A stretch of 64,000 nucleotides of DNA, from assembly GCF_018137965.1 (NCBI RefSeq), contig NZ_CP073100.1:3049754-3113753 (forward strand). The letters are read 5' to 3'. Each line of letters begins with the position of its first letter. The stretch's first letter is position 1. The stretch comes from Luteolibacter ambystomatis. GTDB taxonomy: Bacteria; Verrucomicrobiota; Verrucomicrobiia; Verrucomicrobiales; Akkermansiaceae. Positions 19,101-27,282 of the stretch are shown here, piece after piece. The notes below the pieces were generated by a model that saw only the letters and a list, made by a program, of their open reading frames with translations, made no database searches and was not told the DNA's origin. The translations under genes and the position numbers were made by a program.

Positions 19101-19259
19101 ATTGTTCGAGTCGAACCAAACGCTGTCGCCTGCGTTGACGACGATGTTGGCGGTGGTGGCGTTGACGACCGTTTCGGCCGCATGGGACAGGGTCGGCAAC
19201 AGGGCCAAGGCGGCCGCAGTATGGAGGAGGGAGGCCCGGAGGGATGAGTTTTGTTTCAT
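16158..19259 (-). CDS. PATR repeat secreted protein with C-terminal shared module
   Basis: About 1033 aa. The ATG at 19259 begins a signal peptide (MKQNSSLRASLLHTAAALAL, ending SHAAE). The body is a long low-complexity beta-helix-like region with PATR-type units, for example GTGLVNFGGQSSTFTGPVQ and VGDTTVSEGTLSLG, and two segments like WTGATTGNWDVNVGANWSAG that recur as domain starts in such proteins. There is no beta-barrel. The end has ADDDHDGITNGIEFVIGGDP, VQYSTNLTSWTTAV and RFFVRLQLTVP, the same module as in the other PATR proteins and the GH97 enzyme. It is probably a surface-exposed beta-helix protein; ligand unknown. The XylR-like regulator is its convergent neighbour, and a candidate operator lies at 19529-19560, well upstream. 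Confidence 0.85.
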   Translation of the reverse strand: MKQNSSLRASLLHTAAALALLPTLSHAAETVVNATTANIVVNAGDSVWFDSNNTNAAISLGTINGATPATGPLPGWAHTRWSFLKYTGTQVVEIPNGEKVLGAANLGTATATSTYYDNGAATTLASNQSIGNVETTRDFLISNGATLNVANGGLLFHNASHWMKVGTGSGFVTSSSGTLTIVANGGSTDYQVNNVVIKDYDGSTPLKVIKTGPDHLRFSVGHTYTGGTWVNNGRLALSSVGSLGTGMARVTGTNSQLDFAVAGAFPNALQIEGLGWAEGTEQRGAIRFEGGANLTGAVTLTGAARITANGGQTGTISGALSGTANLEVGIPTTTADLTGTVNITGNASAYTGTINVTRGRLNLNTTLGGSANVSDGFTLGAAGTINGNLTVGGTTGANLSINTASPLTVAGTVTFNGASKIVLPQLPPNGTYPLVSYGGLFGPANVSIDGSIYRKTVALDTSSPGVINLTVSGSGLPLVWTGATTGNWDVNVGANWSAGAGNITFLQGDDVLFDDTSAVNTIALTGLLQPSSVTFNNTTATYTLNGFNNTTVNGIIGTTGITKNGTGLVNFGGQSSTFTGPVQVNAGTLKVLNAEAFGFTSGITIAAGGAIDFNGQQPGGVGHPSNYTIAGNGVDGLGALANSGGAINEGAGVRALTLSADASLNANIGRFDIGHNTANPGNVGTITGNNHTLTLNAGQGIGVRGDSSGTPIHYVIASGRAWAELTDNALGGLTGDVVVKNGARLGTYNPRTIATPVSIESGGTLYVEGAGGVGTWTGAITLAGAVTFEAAGQALVVNGPVTGTASLTKTGGNTATVAQPGYVGDTTVSEGTLSLGAATLADTSTVNIAAGGKLTLTHGQTDTVAGLVIGGVTMASGTYGATGSGATNIDDAHFAGTGRLSVASAGSYAAWALSHGVGAANADDDHDGITNGIEFVIGGDPAAPGDQALLPFTAVNPADITFSFFRTVDSANYNPAVQYSTNLTSWTTAVDGVDGVTVVTDNNSNPPIVTVTVPRSLASPATRFFVRLQLTVP

Positions 19260-19622
19260 GGGTTCACGCAATAGGTTGAATCCCATTCATGGATCATTGG
19301 GTGCGGAGCCTTGGGGGGGAACCGGAGGGCCGGTCATCGCAGGAACCAGCCTGAAATTGGGAGGCCTTTTGTGTCTCCCGGCGGATGCAGCGAGGGCTGC
19401 CCGTCCCACCAACCAGACTTACGGGCGGAAAAACAACTCCGCCAGCTACGCAACACAACGCTCTACAAATGGAATTCCCCGCACCCTAGCGTCCGTTTCG
19501 GATGAAGGAAGTGACTGGGATTCCCCTTTTCGGACAAAAATTTTTCCCTTTTTGACCGAACGGGCATCGAATCACAGAAAATCCACGCTTGAACCCACGC
19601 GATACGGGTGAGATGGACCGGC
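19260..19622. other. Divergent intergenic region, 363 bp
   Basis: This region separates the PATR gene start (minus) from rlmN (plus). I see no coding potential or RNA gene. It holds an A/T-rich inverted repeat at 19529-19560. No convincing -35/-10 pair could be assigned by eye. Confidence 0.5.
19529..19560. promoter_or_regulatory. Inverted repeat upstream of rlmN
   Basis: TTCGGACAAAAA (19529-19540) and TTTTTGACCGAA (19549-19560) are reverse complements except for one position, separated by TTTTTCCC. It is 63 bases upstream of the rlmN start. It could be an operator or, in RNA, a weak hairpin followed by no T tract. Confidence 0.3.
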
Positions 19623-20702
19623 ATGAGCGCAGCCGCCCCACGATCCCTCCACGACCTCGGGCTCTCCGGGATCGAGCGGGTCCTGGAAGAGGCAGGCGTG
19701 CTCCCCCACCACGCGAAGGCCCTGTGGAAAGCCCTCCAGCGCGAGGGCGAACTGGATCTGGCGTCCCGTGACTTTTCACCACCGCTGAAGCGCTGGATCG
19801 AGGAGCATGTCGGCGAGGGCAAAGCGTTCTTCCTCGATGCGCCGGAAGTCACCGAGGAGATCCGCAGCAGCGATGGTCTGACGCGGAAATACCTTCTCAA
19901 GCTGCGCGACGGTCAGACGATCGAAACCGTGCTGATGGGCTACGACGGCCGCCACACGGTCTGCGTGAGCACCCAGGCGGGCTGCGCGATGGGTTGCGTT
20001 TTCTGCGCCACCGGGCAGATGGGCTTCGTCCGCCACCTGCGCCCCGGCGAGATCGTCGCGCAGGTCCTTCATGTCCGCCGCGTGCTCGCCACGGACATGC
20101 CGGACCGGAAGCTCCGCAACATGGTCATGATGGGCATGGGTGAGCCGCTACACAACTACGACTCGGTGATGCAGGCTCTGGACATCATCTCGAATGTCCG
20201 CGGCATCAGCCTGGGTCCCAGCAAGATCTCCGTGAGCACCGTGGGTGTGATCCCGAACATCCTGCGCCTCGCCGAGGAAGACCGCCCCTACAATCTCGCG
20301 GTGAGCCTTCATGGTGCGACCGAGGAGCAACGCTCGGCGCTCATTCCCGTCAGTAGAAAGTGGAACCTCGCCGATCTGGTGGATGCGTGCCGCCGCTACG
20401 GAGCGATGACCGGCCGCCGCATTTTCTTCGGCTGGACGCTCATCGCCGGAAAGAACGATTCCCCGGAACAAGCCCGCCAGCTCGCGGAACTGCTCAAGGG
20501 CATCGACGCCCACGTGAACCTCATCCCGCTCAACCCCACGCAGGGCTACGAGGGGGCGGCCAGCGCCAACAAGGCGGGCATCGTCTTCCAGCGCATCCTG
20601 CGGGATGCCGGCTTCCCCTGCACTTTCCGCCAGCGCCGTGGCATCGACGTGGCCGCAGGCTGCGGGCAACTCAAGGCGGAGAAGAAACGGATGGCGGGGT
20701 GA
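19623..20702 (+). CDS. rlmN: 23S rRNA (adenine-2503-C2)-methyltransferase
   Basis: RlmN is a radical SAM enzyme that methylates C2 of A2503 in 23S rRNA and of A37 in some tRNAs. The ATG at 19623 gives 359 aa, normal for the family. The radical SAM motif is GCAMGCVFCATGQMGF (CxxxCxxC), followed by EIVAQVLHVRR, NMVMMGMGEPLHNYD and KISVSTVGVIPN. The C-terminal FPCTFRQRRGIDVAAGCGQL carries the conserved Cys that acts with the mechanism's protein-RNA adduct. It stands alone on the plus strand and is convergent with the Rieske gene. Confidence 0.97.
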   Translation: MSAAAPRSLHDLGLSGIERVLEEAGVLPHHAKALWKALQREGELDLASRDFSPPLKRWIEEHVGEGKAFFLDAPEVTEEIRSSDGLTRKYLLKLRDGQTIETVLMGYDGRHTVCVSTQAGCAMGCVFCATGQMGFVRHLRPGEIVAQVLHVRRVLATDMPDRKLRNMVMMGMGEPLHNYDSVMQALDIISNVRGISLGPSKISVSTVGVIPNILRLAEEDRPYNLAVSLHGATEEQRSALIPVSRKWNLADLVDACRRYGAMTGRRIFFGWTLIAGKNDSPEQARQLAELLKGIDAHVNLIPLNPTQGYEGAASANKAGIVFQRILRDAGFPCTFRQRRGIDVAAGCGQLKAEKKRMAG

Positions 20703-20711
20703 GGTGCCCGC

Positions 20712-21464
20712 TCACACCTCCTTGAGAACCAGCGAAACCACGTAGAAGCCCTTCGGCCCGGAAGCATCGACATAGACCTCCAGCGGCACGATGCCGTCCG
20801 CCGTGGTCTGGATGGAGGTCTGGTTCGCGGCACCGGTGGGGGTGGTCGCGAATGATACACGCGTGAAGGTTCCGTTCAGCGTCTCCGAATAAAGGATTTC
20901 GTACTTCGAGAAGGCGCTGGCGGAGAACCGTAGTTTCATCCGGCCGGGCGGCTGGACGCTGATGGAGCGGATGCCGAACCCGAGACCCGGGATCGTGATC
21001 GCCACCATTTGCGTGACAGGATCATAGGAAGAGGCGAAGCGCTCGATGTCCCGCGGCGCGGGTTCGGTGGAGTTGCCTTCCGCATCGCGGAAGACACGAC
21101 CGCGGATGTCATAGCGGGAACCGTGGCAGGGACAGCGCATGCGGCCGTCCGCCACCACATACTTCCCCACCGTACATCCGGCATGGGTGCAACGCGAATC
21201 GAGTGCCACGAACTCCGCGGCCGAGACCCGGTTCAAGGTGAAGGGCTTCGAGATCTGGCTGAACTCCACCTGCACCGATCCACCCGCGGCTTGCAAGACC
21301 GGGAAATCCACCAGCTTCAACCGGATCTGGGCGGGCCCTGCCATCGGTTCCGATACCTCCGCCAGCACCCGGCCAACCCATGCCGGTGCGACCATCGAGG
21401 AGACACTGCCGAGAATGAAGCGCTTGAGCATCACGCGCCGCGAATTTGAGGAAACGGAGTCCAT
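20712..21464 (-). CDS. Rieske [2Fe-2S] protein with Tat-like signal
   Basis: About 250 aa from the ATG at 21464. The N-terminus has SRRVMLKRFILGSVSSMVAP, a twin-Arg stretch and hydrophobic core like a Tat signal. The Rieske cluster motifs are intact: CTHAGC and, 15 residues later, CPCHGS, giving two Cys and two His ligands. The remaining C-terminal ~100 residues (PGRMKLRFSASAFSKYEILY to the end VVSLVLKEV) are a beta-rich extension not needed for the cluster. No cytochrome b or bc1/b6f partner is next to it, so the electron partner is unknown. It may be a stand-alone exported redox protein. Confidence 0.85.
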   Translation of the reverse strand: MDSVSSNSRRVMLKRFILGSVSSMVAPAWVGRVLAEVSEPMAGPAQIRLKLVDFPVLQAAGGSVQVEFSQISKPFTLNRVSAAEFVALDSRCTHAGCTVGKYVVADGRMRCPCHGSRYDIRGRVFRDAEGNSTEPAPRDIERFASSYDPVTQMVAITIPGLGFGIRSISVQPPGRMKLRFSASAFSKYEILYSETLNGTFTRVSFATTPTGAANQTSIQTTADGIVPLEVYVDASGPKGFYVVSLVLKEV

Positions 21465-21560
21465 GAGGAAGGTATTCGGTCTTCCTGCATGAAAGCCGCC
21501 GCCCATGCCCCCTGAAAGCCCGGCATTGCGACGATTCGGACAAACGCGTCCCGCCTTCCT

Positions 21561-22448
21561 TCAAAACCCCAGGTGCTGGCGGACACGGTGGCGGTAGGTC
21601 CGGCCGACGGCGAGCGGCAGGGACCAATCGTGCAGGTGCAGCCGCCATCCATCCGCGGCAGATCGGTCGAGCCGCCGGATGCGGGCGCGGCGGATGAGAT
21701 GGCGCTGGCTGATGCGGAGAAACTCCTCCTCCGGCAACTGGGACTCCCAGGACTTGAGGCTGCGCAGTTCGGTGAACCGCGGACGGCTTGCGAAATGAAG
21801 ATGCGTGTAATCCCCATCCGCCTCGATCAGCACGAGATCATCCCGCTCCACGGACACCACGATCCCGCCGCTGCGGATGTGAAGAACCCTCGGAGACGGC
21901 TGAGACGCCGGAGCAGGCACATCTCCGCCGCGGGAATAAAGCAGGGCCGCGACATACGCCGCCGCATCTGTTAGACACGCCTGCATGGAGGCACTCCATG
22001 CGACCTTGCGGCGGACCATGTCGTAGCCGAAAATTCCGCGCAGCCTGCCCTCATGATGCAGGGGGACGTTGATGCTGGAACGGATGCGCTGGCGGCGGAG
22101 TTCCGCCTGGTAGGCACGGGCCTGCCGCGGCAGCAGCTCGGTATCCGGATTCGGCACGATCTTCCCGGCCATCAAGGGTTTCTGCATCCACCGGATCATG
22201 TCCACGGAAGCCGCCTGCAGGTCCTCCACGTGCTGGGAAACCCCGTCCCGGGTCCATTCATGGGTGTTCCAGAAGTGGGTCAGCGGCTCGTTGTAACGCA
22301 CGATCCACACGCGGTCCACGCGATGGCAGGAGCCCAGACAGGAGAGGGCCAGATCCACGGCAGGCTCCGCCGGATGGCTGGCGGCGATCAAAGCAAGCTG
22401 CCTCCAGAGCATTCTGTTAGATACACCATCGGGGGACCGTTCTGACAT
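21561..22448 (-). CDS. GAF-LytTR DNA-binding regulator
   Basis: A 295-aa protein with ATG at 22448. Residues about 15-165 resemble a GAF sensor (VDRVWIVRYNE, RIRSSINVPLHHEGRLRGIF, AAAYVAALLYSR). Residues about 195-295 are a LytTR domain (VERDDLVLIEADGDYTHLHF, LRSLKSWESQLPEEEFLRIS, RHLIRRARIRRL, VGRTYRHRVRQHL), which binds DNA through beta strands. It lacks a phosphoreceiver domain, so the signal is probably a ligand or redox cue through GAF. A short inverted repeat lies directly upstream of its start (22451-22476), which may be autoregulatory. Targets are unknown. Confidence 0.85.
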   Translation of the reverse strand: MSERSPDGVSNRMLWRQLALIAASHPAEPAVDLALSCLGSCHRVDRVWIVRYNEPLTHFWNTHEWTRDGVSQHVEDLQAASVDMIRWMQKPLMAGKIVPNPDTELLPRQARAYQAELRRQRIRSSINVPLHHEGRLRGIFGYDMVRRKVAWSASMQACLTDAAAYVAALLYSRGGDVPAPASQPSPRVLHIRSGGIVVSVERDDLVLIEADGDYTHLHFASRPRFTELRSLKSWESQLPEEEFLRISQRHLIRRARIRRLDRSAADGWRLHLHDWSLPLAVGRTYRHRVRQHLGF

Positions 22449-22450
22449 GC

Positions 22451-22476
22451 CTGCATCATCGGATGAATGGATGCAG
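22451..22476. promoter_or_regulatory. Short inverted repeat at the LytTR gene start
   Basis: CTGCATC (22451-22457) and GATGCAG (22470-22476) are perfect reverse complements with a 12-base gap, three bases upstream of the start codon of the LytTR gene. It could form a leader hairpin or be an operator. The remainder of the gap up to 22679 shows nothing recognisable. Confidence 0.25.
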
Positions 22477-22679
22477 AATATCGACCACTATTGCTGGAAA
22501 TCGTTCCGGCTATGGACATATCCCCGCCTCCAGTGGATAGGCCTGACACCCGGTCGGACGATCCGCTCCCCCCCTCGAAATCGACCGGCCGGCAAAGCTG
22601 TGCTCAACACCCGGCTTCATGCGGGGGGCCTCAAGCTCATGACGGCCTCCCGCATGTCCAGGTGGCATGCCCATCCACT

Positions 22680-23306
22680 TCACATCTCCACCACCCATGG
22701 CGGCCGCGGCTCATGGCCGCCGGTGGAAAAGGAGGCGGCGTTCACGAACAGAGTATCGCCGCTCTGCTTGCGGCCATACCCGGCATGCACATGCCCGAAT
22801 ACGTGGAGACGCGGACGGATGCGCTTCAGTTCTTCTAACAAGATCGGGCATCCAAGGTGTCTCCGGCTCCGCGACGGCGTGTCCAGGATGCCGTGGGGAG
22901 GCGTGTGGGTGACGAGGATGTCGATCCCTTCCGGAATCTTCCGCCAGTGCTCGCGGAGCTCATCGTCGGTTGCGTAGAAGGCGAAACCGGGAAGGTTCGG
23001 GCACCAGGGTGAGCCGTAGACAATCAGGCCGCCGATGGTGGTCGCGGAATCTTCCAGATACGTCGCGTGGGGAAAGGGCGGCGAGCTGCCCGGAGACCGG
23101 CGTTCGAGGGAACGATCGTGGTTCCCCGCGATGCAGATCACGTCTTTCGCCGGAGCGGCCTTGAACCAATCATCCATCTCACCCAGCGGATCGGGGCGTG
23201 GATCACTGTACTCGCACATGTCGCCGCAATGGATCAGCAGGTCCGCCTCCGGAAGCAGGAGGTAGTCATGCTTTCCGTGGGTGTCAGCGATAAGGCAAAG
23301 GCGCAT
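22680..23306 (-). CDS. Metallophosphoesterase (calcineurin-like)
   Basis: A 208-aa cytosolic phosphoesterase. The ATG at 23306 starts directly at the first motif (MRLCLIADTHGKHD); the open frame extends upstream but adds nothing family-like. The dimetal motifs are all present: IADTHG, LLIHCGDMCEY, ICIAGNHDRS, ILVTHTPPHGILD and HVFGHVHAGYG. This matches the small YfcE-like/MPPED-like group that acts on phosphodiesters or phosphoprotein substrates. The substrate is not predictable. It is the last gene in a run downstream of the toxin-antitoxin pair, in the same direction. Confidence 0.9.
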   Translation of the reverse strand: MRLCLIADTHGKHDYLLLPEADLLIHCGDMCEYSDPRPDPLGEMDDWFKAAPAKDVICIAGNHDRSLERRSPGSSPPFPHATYLEDSATTIGGLIVYGSPWCPNLPGFAFYATDDELREHWRKIPEGIDILVTHTPPHGILDTPSRSRRHLGCPILLEELKRIRPRLHVFGHVHAGYGRKQSGDTLFVNAASFSTGGHEPRPPWVVEM

Positions 23307-23391
23307 GGGCTGGAATTTTTTTACCCAAAAGGCCGGATGATTCGCAATGGCTCCCGGTTTCCAACTTCTTTTCCCAGCGAATCTCGACCTT

Positions 23392-23856
23392 TCAACGCAG
23401 GCGGGTATCAAGGCGGAGCAGGCCCGCCTGACCTATGGAGAGGGCGGCGAAATCCGGATGGGCCGGATTCAACAGATAGTTCGATTCTTCGTTTGTCACC
23501 GCGCTTGGAACCGCCATCACGGCAGAACGGCCGCTGCGTATCCATTCGTCACCAAAAATCTGGGTCGCCGATGGAGGTTCGGGAGAAAACCAACCGGCGG
23601 GCAAGTCCTTCGACAAGACCCGTAGGATCAATGCCTCGGGGATACCAATGGGAATGGTGCTGTACTGTCCCATGATCATCGAAACATCATCCGTATGGAC
23701 GAGGATCTCCAAAGTGGCCAGGGAGATCGAAGAGGCGGCGTAAACCATACGGGTTCCTTGTGAATTCCACCGGCCTCCATACAGCCTTGCGCCCTCTCCA
23801 TCAAACGCCGAGGCGAGGTGCTTGGTCTTTGTGATGCGATAAGCGGTGACGCTCAT
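23392..23856 (-). CDS. RES-domain toxin
   Basis: A 154-aa RES-family protein. Family features are YRITKTKHLASAFDGEGARL, YGGRWNSQGTRMVYAASSIS and LATLEILVH near the N-terminus, with the Arg, Tyr and Glu/Ser residues expected of the ADP-ribosyltransferase-like fold. Known RES toxins (MbcT, Res) degrade cellular NAD+. Its start overlaps the stop of the antitoxin gene by four bases (ATGA), the typical toxin-antitoxin arrangement with the antitoxin first. By eye the pair has lower GC and a less GC-biased third position than its neighbours, which fits recent transfer. Confidence 0.88.
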   Translation of the reverse strand: MSVTAYRITKTKHLASAFDGEGARLYGGRWNSQGTRMVYAASSISLATLEILVHTDDVSMIMGQYSTIPIGIPEALILRVLSKDLPAGWFSPEPPSATQIFGDEWIRSGRSAVMAVPSAVTNEESNYLLNPAHPDFAALSIGQAGLLRLDTRLR

Positions 23857-24416
23857 GAAAACACGCCGTGTTCAATGCGCCCGAGCAAATTGGCAACTTC
23901 TTCCGCTCCCGGTTCCGTGTCACAGAATTCCATGGGCGTCTTGCCTCCGAGAGCCCTTTTGGCGCTCGAGAACCAACGGCGTGCCGTATCGAGAGAACCC
24001 AGAACTTCAATCGCACGCTGGAAAGCGGATGCAACGCGAAGAATACGCTCGGACTCGTCCGGCTTGAATATTTCCCGACGTGCAATGGTACGCTCCGGAA
24101 TCCTGACCACCTTGGAAAGTTCGCCCGAAGGAGCATCAAGGGCGATTTTGAGACGGTTGAACGCTTCTTTGTTCAATCCCTTCTCAATCGCACCGCGTAT
24201 ATCATCCACCGTCGCTTTTTCAGGCTCTTGATAAACCCGGAGAAGATTCGAAAGCAGAATGGCATAGCGCCCCGTGGAGGTCGCATGAGTTGGGACCACC
24301 CAGTCCCATTTTTTCCGAAGCGCCGCACGCATCTCCGCTTCCGGAGCCCCTGGCGTCCAGAAGTACAGGGAAAAGTCCTTCCCCTGGTTTTCACTTCCGA
24401 TCCTCACCTGCGTCAT
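23853..24416 (-). CDS. Xre/MbcA/ParS-type antitoxin of the RES toxin
   Basis: A 187-aa protein from the ATG at 24416; the frame extends upstream but MTQVRIGSENQG is the natural start. The C-terminal half has the MbcA/ParS/Xre features: LSKVVRIPERTIARREIFKP (Xre-like helix-turn-helix), SERILRVASAFQRAIEVLG, ARRWFSSAKRALGGKTPMEF and the final EEVANLLGRIEHGVFS. It should bind and block the RES toxin and repress its own promoter, which must lie within 24417-24483. The N-terminal ~60 residues have no assignment. Confidence 0.88.
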   Translation of the reverse strand: MTQVRIGSENQGKDFSLYFWTPGAPEAEMRAALRKKWDWVVPTHATSTGRYAILLSNLLRVYQEPEKATVDDIRGAIEKGLNKEAFNRLKIALDAPSGELSKVVRIPERTIARREIFKPDESERILRVASAFQRAIEVLGSLDTARRWFSSAKRALGGKTPMEFCDTEPGAEEVANLLGRIEHGVFS

Positions 24417-24483
24417 ATGGCATAATCTAGTCCGCCATTTGGCAGCACGCAAGGGTGATTTACCGCACAATCTGGAATGCAAA

Positions 24484-24509
24484 AACGCCCGCGGTTTCCC
24501 GCGGGCGTT
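24484..24509 (-). terminator. Intrinsic terminator of clpB
   Basis: An 11-bp perfect stem (AACGCCCGCGG, 24484-24494, and CCGCGGGCGTT, 24499-24509) with a TTTC loop. Reading the minus strand it is followed by a run of five T (TTTTTGC; the run overlaps the stem base). It lies 12 bases past the clpB stop. Confidence 0.85.
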
Positions 24510-24521
24510 GGAGGAGACGGC

Positions 24522-27098
24522 TCAGGCCTTGCGGAACAGCATCGTGCCGTGGTCCACATCGGCTTCGATCACGTCGCCATCGGTGAACTTGCCATCGAGC
24601 AGGTCGAGGCTGAGCGGATCGAGCAGGTGGTGCTGGATCGCACGTTTCAGCGGACGCGCGCCATACACCGGATCGTAGCCCTGATTGCCCAGGAACTCCT
24701 TGGCCTTTTCCGTGAGCGCCAGCGCGAGGCCTTGCTGGGCGAGGCGCTTGCGCACGCGGTCGAGCTGGATGTCCACGATCGAGGTCAGCTCGTCGCGCCG
24801 CAGGCGGTCGAAGATGATGGTCTCATCGATGCGGTTGAGGAACTCCGGACGGAAGTGCGCGCGCAGGGCATCGAGCACCTTGGCCTCGCGCTGCTCGGCG
24901 TTCTCTTCATCCAGAATGTACTGGCTGCCGATGTTCGAGGTCATGATCAGCACCGTATTGCGGAAGTCCACGGTGCGGCCCTGGCCATCGGTGATGCGGC
25001 CGTCATCCAGCACCTGGAGCAGCACGTTGAAGACATCCGGATGGGCCTTCTCGATCTCGTCGAAGAGCACCACGGAGTACGGCTTGCGTCGTACCGTCTC
25101 ACTGAGCTGGCCGCCCTCGTCGTAGCCGACGTAGCCGGGAGGCGCGCCGATGAGCCGGGAAACGCTGTGCTTCTCCATGTATTCGGACATGTCGATGCGG
25201 ATCATCGCGTTCTCGTCATCGAAGAGGAACTCGGCGAGCGCCTTGGACAACTCGGTCTTGCCGACACCGGTGGGACCGAGGAACAGGAACGAGCCGAGCG
25301 GGCGGTTCTCGTCCTGAAGTCCGGCACGGGCGCGACGGACCGCGTTCGACACCGCCTTGATCGCCTTCTTCTGGCCGATCACGCGTTCGCCGAGGCGCTG
25401 CTCCATGTGTACGAGCTTTTCCTTCTCGCCTTCCTGGAGGCGGGACACGGGAATGCCCGTCCATGAGGACACCACGCGGGCGATATCCTCCTCGGTAACC
25501 TCTTCCTTCAGGATCGCGCCGTTCTTCTGGAGTTCCGCAAGCTGCTGCTGGGCAACTTCCAGCTCCCTCTGCGCGGCGGGGATAGCCCCATAGGTGATCT
25601 CCGAGGCGCGGCTGAGGTCGCCGATGCGCTGGGCCTTCTCGGCGTCGGTTTTCAGAGAATCGATCTTCTCCTGCGCGGTGCGGACCTGCTCAATGATGCT
25701 TTTTTCATTACGCCACTGGGCCATGAGGCCGGCGGACTGCTCCTTGAGATTGGATTGCTCCTCCTTGACCTTTTCCAAGCGCGCCTGGCTGGCCTTGTCG
25801 GTTTCCTTCTCCAGTGCCTTCTTCTCCATTTCAAGCTGGAGGATCTGGCGTTCGATCGTGTCGATCTCGGTCGGCATCGAATCCAATTCGATCTTCAATC
25901 GCGAGGCGGCCTCATCGACGAGATCGACAGCCTTGTCCGGCAGGAAGCGGTCGGCGATGTAGCGATCCGAAAGCATGGCCGCGGACACCAGCGCGCCGTC
26001 CTGGATGCGGACGCCGTGGTGCACTTCATAGCGCTCCTTCAGGCCGCGCAGGATGGCGATGGTGTCCTCCACGGACGGCTCGCCCACCATCACCGGCTGG
26101 AAGCGGCGCTCGAGCGCGGCGTCCTTCTCGATGTACTTGCGGTATTCATCCAGCGTGGTCGCGCCAATGGTCCGCAGTTCGCCGCGGGCAAGCTGGGGCT
26201 TGAGCAGGTTGGACGCGTCCACCGCGCCCTCGCTGGCTCCCGCGCCGACGATGGTGTGCAACTCATCGATGAAGAGGATGATCTCGCCATTCGATTCGGT
26301 GACTTCCTTGAGAAAGGCCTTGAGACGCTCCTCGAATTCACCGCGGAACTTGGCCCCGGCGAGCATGCCACCGAGATCCATCACGATCACGCGCTTGTTC
26401 TTCATCGAATCCGGCACGTCACCGGAAACGATGCGGCGGGCGAGACCTTCTACGATGGCGGTCTTGCCAACGCCGGGCTCACCGATGAGCACGGGGTTGT
26501 TCTTGGTGCGGCGCGAGAGCACCTGCATCACGCGGCGGATCTCATGATCGCGGCCGATGACGGGGTCGATCTTGCCAGCACGGGCGCGGGCGGTGAGGTC
26601 GGTGCCGTATTTCTCCAGCGTCTGGTATTTTCCTTCCGGATCCTGATCGGTGACCTTCTGTGAGCCACGGACGCTCTTGATGGCCTCCAGTGCCTTCTTC
26701 TCATCAAGGCCCGCTTCCTTGAGCAGCTTGCCCGCGGGCGTGTCCGCTTTGAGCAGACCGACGATGAAGTGCTCCACACTCAGAAAATCATCGCCGAGTG
26801 ATTCGCGGACGCTGTCGGCCTCGTCCAAGGTCGAACGCAGGCCATAGCTGAGTTGCGGCTGCGAGGATGCACCACTCTGCCGCGGTTCACGGTCGAGCGC
26901 GGTGATGACGGCGGCCTTGAGCCGTGGAACATCGACCCCGGCTTTCTGGAGAATGGGAACGGTGATGCCACCCTCCTGCTGGAGCAGGGCGAGCAGAACA
27001 TGCGCGCCCTTCAACTCCGCATGGGCGGATTTGGAAGCAAGCTGCTGGCCGGATTGCAGCGCTTCCTGAAGTTTGACGGTCAGTTTGTCGAGAGGCAT
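24522..27098 (-). CDS. clpB: ATP-dependent disaggregase ClpB
   Basis: ClpB (Hsp100) threads aggregated proteins through its hexamer and works with DnaK. The protein is 858 aa, the full-length family size, from ATG 27098. Domains: N-terminal Clp repeat domain (residues 1-145), AAA1 with Walker [14 protein letters not shown] and Walker [16 protein letters not shown], the coiled-coil M domain (about 400-525, [20 protein letters not shown]), AAA2 with [20 protein letters not shown] and [16 protein letters not shown], and a C-terminal D2-small domain. The M domain distinguishes it from ClpA/ClpC. A strong terminator follows. I could not assign a heat-shock promoter or CIRCE element in the 184 bases upstream. 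Confidence 0.97.
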   Translation of the reverse strand: MPLDKLTVKLQEALQSGQQLASKSAHAELKGAHVLLALLQQEGGITVPILQKAGVDVPRLKAAVITALDREPRQSGASSQPQLSYGLRSTLDEADSVRESLGDDFLSVEHFIVGLLKADTPAGKLLKEAGLDEKKALEAIKSVRGSQKVTDQDPEGKYQTLEKYGTDLTARARAGKIDPVIGRDHEIRRVMQVLSRRTKNNPVLIGEPGVGKTAIVEGLARRIVSGDVPDSMKNKRVIVMDLGGMLAGAKFRGEFEERLKAFLKEVTESNGEIILFIDELHTIVGAGASEGAVDASNLLKPQLARGELRTIGATTLDEYRKYIEKDAALERRFQPVMVGEPSVEDTIAILRGLKERYEVHHGVRIQDGALVSAAMLSDRYIADRFLPDKAVDLVDEAASRLKIELDSMPTEIDTIERQILQLEMEKKALEKETDKASQARLEKVKEEQSNLKEQSAGLMAQWRNEKSIIEQVRTAQEKIDSLKTDAEKAQRIGDLSRASEITYGAIPAAQRELEVAQQQLAELQKNGAILKEEVTEEDIARVVSSWTGIPVSRLQEGEKEKLVHMEQRLGERVIGQKKAIKAVSNAVRRARAGLQDENRPLGSFLFLGPTGVGKTELSKALAEFLFDDENAMIRIDMSEYMEKHSVSRLIGAPPGYVGYDEGGQLSETVRRKPYSVVLFDEIEKAHPDVFNVLLQVLDDGRITDGQGRTVDFRNTVLIMTSNIGSQYILDEENAEQREAKVLDALRAHFRPEFLNRIDETIIFDRLRRDELTSIVDIQLDRVRKRLAQQGLALALTEKAKEFLGNQGYDPVYGARPLKRAIQHHLLDPLSLDLLDGKFTDGDVIEADVDHGTMLFRKA

Positions 27099-27282
27099 GG
27101 GTAATATGGATGATGGAATCTATCAGGAGTCGGAGATGCTGCCACCTCCTTCCTGTTGTTTTCTCCTTTCTGGAGATAGGATGCCCTAGCATGAACTTTA
27201 TTCAAAAAATTTTCTCAACTTTCTGTCAGGACCCATGGAGGAAATGGCTGTAAAACGGGCCGATCCGTGCCACATATGAGGC

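Noticed and set aside
16173-19247. Long open frames on the plus strand opposite the PATR gene (up to about 690 codons)
   Set aside because: They are antisense to a gene with signal peptide, repeats and known C-terminal module; the biased, repetitive GC-rich sequence keeps other frames open by chance. They have no recognisable domains.
22477-22679. Possible small gene between the LytTR and phosphoesterase genes
   Set aside because: Short frames exist on both strands but have no start context, domain or codon pattern that would support coding.
27099-27282. Heat-shock promoter or CIRCE element for clpB
   Set aside because: No CIRCE palindrome is present and the best TTGAAT-like box lacks a matching downstream box.
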